A DNA stretch of 24,054 nucleotides, taken from contig MNCI01002706.1 of the NCBI GenBank assembly GCA_015680685.1, forward strand, positions 1,088,140 to 1,112,193. Reading direction: 5' to 3'. Position 1 is the stretch's first letter. Every line of letters begins with the position of its first letter. This stretch comes from Gnetum montanum (taxonomy: Eukaryota > Streptophyta > Gnetopsida > Gnetales > Gnetaceae). The translations under genes and the position numbers were made by a program. Below the pieces are notes generated by a model. That model searched no databases, was not told where the DNA came from, and was given only the letters and a program-made list of their open reading frames with translations. Of this stretch, positions 18,848-24,054 are shown piece by piece.

Positions 18848-18852
18848 CGTGG
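18848..18852 (+). repeat. Target-site duplication of element B, right copy
   Basis: CGTGG follows the terminal CA of the 3' LTR and matches TGTGG at 8799-8803 except for one C/T change. Downstream, GTTTAGGATGTGTGC continues the interrupted LTR of element C. Confidence 0.8.
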
Positions 18853-19195
18853 GTTTAGGATGTGTGCAAAAATTGGATTAGATGCTTATTTTAGGACTAC
18901 TTAGATATTAGTTAATTAGTTAACTTAAACTAGTTAATATAATTAATTTTATCTCCCTTTACACACCAAAACCATAAAATAAAAAACTATAAAAATCAAC
19001 TCCCTCAATTACACTTAACCATACAAGTGTACATCACATGTGTAACTGGGAAGACAATGAACGACCTTAAGGAAAGGTTCACTTCTTAGAAAACTAGTGC
19101 ACCAAAAATTATAAGGTCCATAGAATTCAATTGGATCACACGTGAATGCTTTGTGATTCATATGGTTGGGTGTAGGGGTACCTCACCACTCATCA
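18853..19195 (+). repeat. Element C 5' LTR, right part (U5)
   Basis: Continues the LTR cut at 8803. It aligns with LTR B from AGGATGTGTCCAAGAAG through CACTTAACCATACA, GGGAAGACAATGAA and GGATCACACGTGAATGC to GGGGTACCTCACCACTCATCA at 19195. It contains the U5 hairpin CAATTACAC (19006-19014) with GTGTAACTG (19040-19048). The PBS follows. Confidence 0.88.
19006..19048 (+). other. U5 hairpin of element C
   Basis: CAATTACAC and GTGTAACTG pair with one mismatch. The segment AACCATACA starts the loop region. It occupies the same place as the hairpins in LTRs A and B, with different arm sequence. Confidence 0.55.
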
Positions 19196-19196
19196 T

Positions 19197-19214
19197 TGGT
19201 GCTATTGTTGGGGA
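19197..19214 (+). other. Element C primer-binding site (tRNA-Asp type)
   Basis: TGGTGCTATTGTTGGGGA, two bases after the LTR end (one spacer base). It is a C-to-T and G-to-A decayed match to the tRNA-Asp complement. Confidence 0.78.
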
Positions 19215-19345
19215 CTTTGTTTTTTGAAATGTGTGCTATCTAAGATTAGTGAATATTATTTATATCATTGGATGAACTCAAGGTCAACATCACTTATAAC
19301 GACATATCAACTACTAAGCATTGATAGTTTTATTCATTTTGTAAA

Positions 19346-21888
19346 ATGTCTTCTTCTTTCCATAAACATAAAGATGTCAAACCATCAACCCCACAGGAGT
19401 GCAAAGTGGTACATACTCATCCAGATGAGTATGTATCAAACTTCACCTTCATCCTACATCAAGATGAACAATTGCAATGGCATGATATGGAGGGTAACAT
19501 CATCTTGCCCCCTGATCGATCTATACTCGGGATGCTACTTCAAACTCTTAGGAAGTTGGGCATCTCAGATCTTCACAAAGAATATGTTATGGATGGTTAT
19601 GACACTTAGGACTACCATTCCACTGAAACACAATGCAAGTGAGAACAACATTAGGAGAAGCTTCATGAGGATATGAAGGGGAAACATTACACTAATCCCT
19701 TGTTCCTACTAGATCAAGATGACAATGAAGATCATCCCTTTGAAGGTTCTCAACATAAAGATTCTCCATCCCTTGTTATTGATGATGAGGGTGCAACCAT
19801 GAACCTGTGATTCACAATTCATAAATTAGGTTAAAAAAAGAGTGATAGTCAAGGCAAGGACTCGGGTAAACATCACAATAGCAAGGGATCTAAGGATGGT
19901 GATCATAATGACCAAAAAAGTGATGGCAAACACTGTAGTCATCATGGCAATCCACCTTCCTCTCCATCCTCTTCATCTAATTTCAAAAATTCCTCTTCAT
20001 TTGTTGATTCTCATAGAAGTCACTCTCAAAATAATTGTGATGAAGGTAATGAACGAGACAACAATGACCATGAAAGCCACCAAGACCAAAGGGATGGCCG
20101 AAACCATCATCAATGTCATCAACGTAGTGATGATGATGAACCTCTGTTGGCAACTCGAAGCATACTCAACATTGTAGAGGCAGTTAGAATTCCAACTAGG
20201 TATATGAAAGATAGTAGGATTAAGCACTTATACATGAATAATATCCCAAGGTTTAAGGGGGATACAACTCTGATCCATAGACACATCTCCAAGCTTTCCA
20301 TGATGCTTGTGCCTTGTAGAACATAGAAAATAAATGGCAGAAACTCAAGCTCTTCCCTAGGACACTCATCAAGGAAGCTGAAAGTTGATACTGATCCTTG
20401 GAACCAAAATTCATTCACCGATGGAGTACCATGTTAGAGCTATTTAATAATAAATACCAGACATAGTCCAGAGTGTCTAATTTGAGAAGGCAAATCCAAG
20501 ACTAGAAACAAGAAACACATGAACCCTTGGATGTCATCATGGGTAGATACTATTCACTCTTATACCGATTCCCTGGTCATGATTATTCTCAGAGGATATA
20601 GCTTGGCCACATCATAGATGGACTCAAAGCAGAAACTAGAAGAACTCTTGGGATGTATGCCCCAAGGAAGATTGTCTAAACTGAGAGCTCATCAGATCCA
20701 AAGGCTAATTAAGCAAGTAGCAAAAGAAGAAGGCGAGCTACAAAAAAGAAAAATTGTCAAATAGTATAATAGGGATCCTTCCATTAGAAAATGGAAGGTC
20801 TGATCTTGTGATGAAGAGGAGTCACCACTTAATGAAATGGTAAATACGAAAACCTTTCCCATCCAAAAATTTGTTTCTAATATTTTAGCAAAGGTTGACA
20901 AATTATGGGACTCTTTGGATGAAAAATTTCAAACTACTATGAAGATTTTTGAAGAATCCAAAGATCAAAATAGTGATCATAACCTCAAGAGGCAAAAAGA
21001 AGTTGACCATGCCTACCAAAGAGGTAAGAGCAAAGCTGTGGTCATAAAGGAAGTTGTGGAAACCAACTCTGATGATGAAATGAATTGTGACATTTGTCAA
21101 TATGAACATCCAAATGGTTGTTTCCTTGTGATGTCACACTTACAAGAGTCTGGGATGTATGCATTGAATCCACAACTAGCACATAGGCAAGCACCTAGAT
21201 GATTACCTTATCCTCAAGCCAATTCAAGGTAGTCCCACAAACAACAACAAGAGTACTACCAAGTGGAGCTCCTTCACAACCTTATGAATAATACCAACAA
21301 TGGTACCAACCACAATTGTTAAAAATGCCACCACCAAGGGAGTAGTACCCTTATAGGCAACTAGATCCATATAAGTACTATGTTTAGCAACCTGTATCTC
21401 TAAGAAGTTCTACAAATCATACCTTATTTCAGCATCACTATTACCCTCCAGAGTACCACTAAACATATTCATCATCTACTCAAGGGGAAAACCCATATCC
21501 ATATCACCCTCCACATCCTTCTGCACACACACCTCCACCTTCAACCTAGTTACCTCCTTCTCCATCCATGCAAGATAACATTCCTTCACAACAACAACAA
21601 TGAAATGCTACAATGGCTATATATTTACAACCAACTTTCTAGCTAAGTGGTTCAGACAATCGATCTAGAAAAACATCCTTCTTCTAACTTAGCAATCCTC
21701 TCCAACCCTCACAACCTAGTATATCTGATCATCCTGCATCACCAATACCCTCATCCTCTACATCAAATACCTTCAAGTGCCCTTCAAATCAACTACCACC
21801 TCCTATTCACACTATGATAATAACTCATGCAGTTTCTAACTAGATCAAGGCTGGCAATCTTTTCATGAGAAGATCTAACCTAGAAAGT
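19346..21888 (+). pseudogene. Element C gag
   Basis: ATG at 19346 in AAAATGTCTTCTT, 131 nt downstream of the PBS; the first 87 codons are open. Regions in order: an N-terminal block (HTHPDEYVSNFTFILHQDEQ), a His/Asp/Ser/Asn-rich stretch (about 19840-20150, many CAT/CAC/GAT/AGT codons), a capsid-like part (VEAVRIPTRYMKDSRIK at about 20170, later LGHIIDGLKAETRRTLG), a knuckle CDICQYEHPNGC (CX2CX3HX4C) at 21086-21121, and a Pro/Gln/Tyr-rich tail. It has several stops (the first a TAG at 19607), one missing base near 20255-20275 and one extra near 20662, which together restore the frame. A further shift after 21200 puts PR in another frame. Confidence 0.85.
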
Positions 21889-22320
21889 TCACTTATTTAC
21901 CTACAAATTGCTAGACATGAGCCATGTAAGGCTCTTCTTGACTCTAGTTCTGGAGTTAATCTCATCTCCCATAACATGTATAAGGCCTGGAACCTACCAC
22001 CTCTCAAGAAGAGAAACATCCATCAAGAATTGGCAGATCAGTGAATTACTATTCCTCTAGGATTAGTGGAGGACATTGCAACCACAATTTGTAGGTGGGC
22101 CTATCCTACTGATTTTTTGGTGATTAAGGTTGAAAACTGCAAAAGTGACTTCCCCATCATTATGGCAAGAGCATGGTTAAGCATGGTAGATGCACATATG
22201 GGCATAAGGGATCTCTCTTTGGAAATCTTCAAAGAAAATAAATTAGGCAAGATAGAGAAAAAGCGCATTCCATGCATTGTGTATAGCAATAATGGATGTA
22301 GTTGCATGCAAAAGATTTAG
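21889..22320 (+). pseudogene. Element C protease, DSG changed to DSS
   Basis: Recognisable retropepsin: EPCKALLDSSSGVNLISHNM, then ITIPLGLVEDIATT and FPIIMARAWLSMVDA. The catalytic Asp (21940-21942) is present but the Gly of the triplet is Ser (GGT to AGT). The usual G-R of the second motif is A-R. One stop (TGA in LADQ-stop-ITIP) lies inside the domain. It is in frame with the linker at 22459 and RT at 22852, but two bases out of phase with the gag start. Confidence 0.82.
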
Positions 22321-22458
22321 TCCATCAAAAGTACATACATTAAAACATGTAATTAGTGTGCATAAGAAATCAATATTCATCAGTGTATGTACGTAGCAGC
22401 CACAAAATAGGAGGGCACCTAGTGGCTAATAGCTTACTCAAATAGTAGCACCTTATGA

Positions 22459-23402
22459 ATGAAACCAACTGAGAGCCTAACATGTGCTTATGTTAAAGGC
22501 ATGGATAAAATTGAACAAGTTCATCCCCAACTCTCTGATGAAGATGATGATACCTATTGGGGAGAGTTGGAAATCCCTGATAACTTCAAGCAAGAGCCCG
22601 TAGAGCTAAAACATTTACGAGTTGGCATGGAATATGCATTTCTAAATAATGGTAAACCAATCATAATTAATGTCAAACTCACTCTTAAACAAAAACAAAA
22701 GTTGTTAAAGGTGATTAAAAAATGGCTAACAACCTTTGCTTGGTCATATCCTAAGTGAACAAGAATCAATCCAAGGATATGCTAGCATCGCATTTACATC
22801 GATCCAACCATAAAGCCTAAAAGGCAACCACAAAGGTGGCTGAACCGTAAATTGAAGCAGATCATCAAGGAGGAAATTGAACAACTCCTAAAGGTAGGGT
22901 TCATCTATTCCATTGCAAACAATGAGTGGGTTAGCCCACTCATAATTATGTTGAAGAAAGGTGGGAAGTGGCAGGGTTGCATCAACTTTAGGCTGTTGAA
23001 TATGACAACATTTAAAGATCATGTTTCATTACCACTTGTGAATCAAGTGTTGGACACCATATCCAAACATCGTTATTATAGCTTCTTGGATGATTATAGT
23101 GGCTATAACTAAATCCAAATTGCATTAGAAGATTAATCCAAAACAACATTCACAAGTCCCTAAGGAAATTTTGCATATTGTAAGATGTCATTTGGTCTGT
23201 GCAATGCCCATACAACATTTCAACACCTGGTCCTTAGTATTTTCCAATAGTATATCGATAATGGTATGCAAGTCTTCATGGATGACTTTTCCACCTATGG
23301 AGCTACATTTGAGTAAGCCTTGGACCAACTTGAGCAAGTACTGAAGATATGTGTTGAAACAAATCTATGGCTCAACTAGCAAAAGATCCATCTCATGGTC
23401 TA
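22459..23402 (+). pseudogene. Element C PR-RT linker and 5' half of reverse transcriptase, cut by an insertion
   Basis: The linker MKPTESLTCAYVKGMDKIEQ... YWGELEIPDNFKQEP is followed by TFAWSYPK (TGG kept where B has TAG). RT then reads EEIEQLLKVGFIYSIANNEW, GGKWQGCINFRLLN, TFKDHVSLPLVNQVLDTI, FLDDYSGYN, and the F-M-D-D box at 23275-23286, followed by DQLEQVLKICVETNLWLN. Homology to B ends at ATGGTCT (about 23402; B continues AGAAAGGCATAG at 13909). Everything after that point, including the RT thumb, RNase H and IN, is missing from the window. Confidence 0.85.
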
Positions 23403-23404
23403 AG

Positions 23405-24054
23405 TGTTGGCAACCGTTTGGGACGTGACCGCCAACGAGTGTCCTCGAATAGGATTTAGGTGCTTGCTGGTCTCTAGCAACACCAAGGCTCAGATACCTC
23501 CAAATAGACTCAGTAGTTAATGTGAGTATGTGTGTGTGCTGTTGCGGTGTGCAGTTGTGGAAAATGAAACGATTGCATTATGTGTAAACTACAAATGACT
23601 TATCTTAAAGAGATTCAGCTAACTTTGCCAAGTACTGTGAGTTGTTGAGAGTTCCTATTTTGTTTAATTTCCTAGTCTACACGGTCCTTATAATACCTAC
23701 TTATAACAAATAAAATTTTGGAAAAACATTTGAGCACAACTCTGCGAATCTACTTCTAATTGTTCCCAGAGAAAGAGATAGTTCCACAAGAAAACTAGAA
23801 ATAGAGCAAGATTCAATGGAAATAGAAAGGAGAGAAAGCAAATTTGTGTTAAGACCTCAAATATTTAAACAAGTTAAAATGATACGAGTAAACACTTCTC
23901 AATAAAGCTATCCCAAATTCAATATCTACAAATTGTTCAAACTTCCAAGGCTCAAATAAGCAATTTCTTCAAGACAATCCAACTATGTTACCAAAAAATT
24001 GCTACATAAACTATCACGTACGAGACTCCATTTTGGCTAGATAATGGATGTCAA
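23405..24054. mobile_element. Unidentified insertion in element C pol, probably the end of another transposable element
   Basis: Element C homology stops at about 23402 and the sequence continues TGTTGGCAACCGTTTGGG. No homology to the other elements and no ORF is visible in the remaining 650 bp. The first 50 bp hold several intact CpGs, unlike the decayed host element. GTTGGC (23406-23411) and GCCAAC (23431-23436) form a short inverted repeat. A TG start suggests an LTR, perhaps of another superfamily, but this is not shown. CTAAG (23400-23404) would be the target duplication if the other end, outside the window, is followed by the same bases. Confidence 0.5.

Larger units (their letters stand above)
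8284..24054 (+). mobile_element. Element C: Athila-like LTR retrotransposon, interrupted by element B and a later insertion
   Basis: Element C consists of a 5' LTR split in two (8284-8803 and 18848-19195), a PBS (19197-19214), gag, protease and the first part of pol up to about 23402, all on the plus strand. Removing element B (8804-18847 plus one target-site copy) rejoins the LTR at a place where it aligns with LTR B (...AACCCAATAGTGG / GTTTAGGATGTGTG...). The start TGATGAGTTG at 8284 is inferred from the TGATG start of the other LTRs. Pol is cut in RT by foreign sequence from about 23403, so RNase H, IN and the 3' LTR are either outside the window beyond that insertion or lost. Confidence 0.85.

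Noticed and set aside
23521-23540. GT-rich run as a meaningful microsatellite
   Set aside because: Only about five GT units; too short and common to interpret.
1-24054. CRISPR arrays, bacterial operons, rRNA or tRNA genes
   Set aside because: No regularly spaced direct repeats and no tRNA cloverleaf or rRNA signature were seen. The repeats are LTRs, and the codon decay and TATA/AATAAA signals are eukaryotic.
1-24054. An intact host gene or a new defence or biosynthetic system
   Set aside because: Every recognisable coding segment belongs to gag, protease, RT, RNase H or integrase of LTR elements, and all are broken.

Overview
The window looks like nuclear DNA of a land plant, probably a seed plant with a large repeat-rich genome. 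I cannot name the species and I see no host gene. About 22 of the 24 kb is a stack of decayed LTR retrotransposons of one Ty3/gypsy group. Three primer-binding sites resemble the 3' end of tRNA-Asp, which is typical of the Athila lineage. Gag carries a CX2CX3HX4C(P) knuckle, protease carries D-S-G, and no chromodomain is visible after integrase. All of this fits the non-chromodomain Athila/Tat side of plant Ty3/gypsy elements.

Layout, left to right. (1) 1-451: LTR of element D (minus strand, running off the left edge), inserted into (2) the 3' LTR of element A. (3) 452-7072: element A, minus strand. From right to left it holds a 5' LTR (6271-7072), tRNA-Asp PBS, gag and protease in one frame with about 16 stops, a deletion of nearly all of RT/RNase H/integrase, a 1.9-kb 3' noncoding region, a short G-tract and a truncated 3' LTR. 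(4) 7073-8283: anonymous AT-rich DNA. (5) 8284-24054: element C, plus strand. Its 5' LTR is split by (6) element B, plus strand, 8804-18847, which is structurally complete (LTR, PBS, gag, PR, RT, RNase H, IN, 2-kb 3' noncoding region, G-tract, LTR) and flanked by a 5-bp target duplication (tgtgg/cgtgg). (7) Element C resumes with the rest of its LTR, PBS, gag, PR and RT, then stops at about 23402. (8) 23405-24054: a further, unrecognised insertion that starts TGTTGG.

None of the copies can encode its proteins. The damage looks like long silencing: most stops are one transition away from CAG, CAA, CGA or TGG, and the CpGs of the PBS have become TG or CA. Hand-counted LTR divergence is about 9% for both A and B, so both are old. 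D and the 23405 insertion keep more CpG and look younger.

The most interesting material is in the noncoding parts shared between copies. They include a U5 hairpin whose arms co-vary between A, B and C, a hairpin that contains the LTR poly(A) signal, clusters of the palindrome CGATATCG upstream of the LTR TATA box, and a long conserved 3' region with an intron-like 60-nt segment of identical length in A and B.
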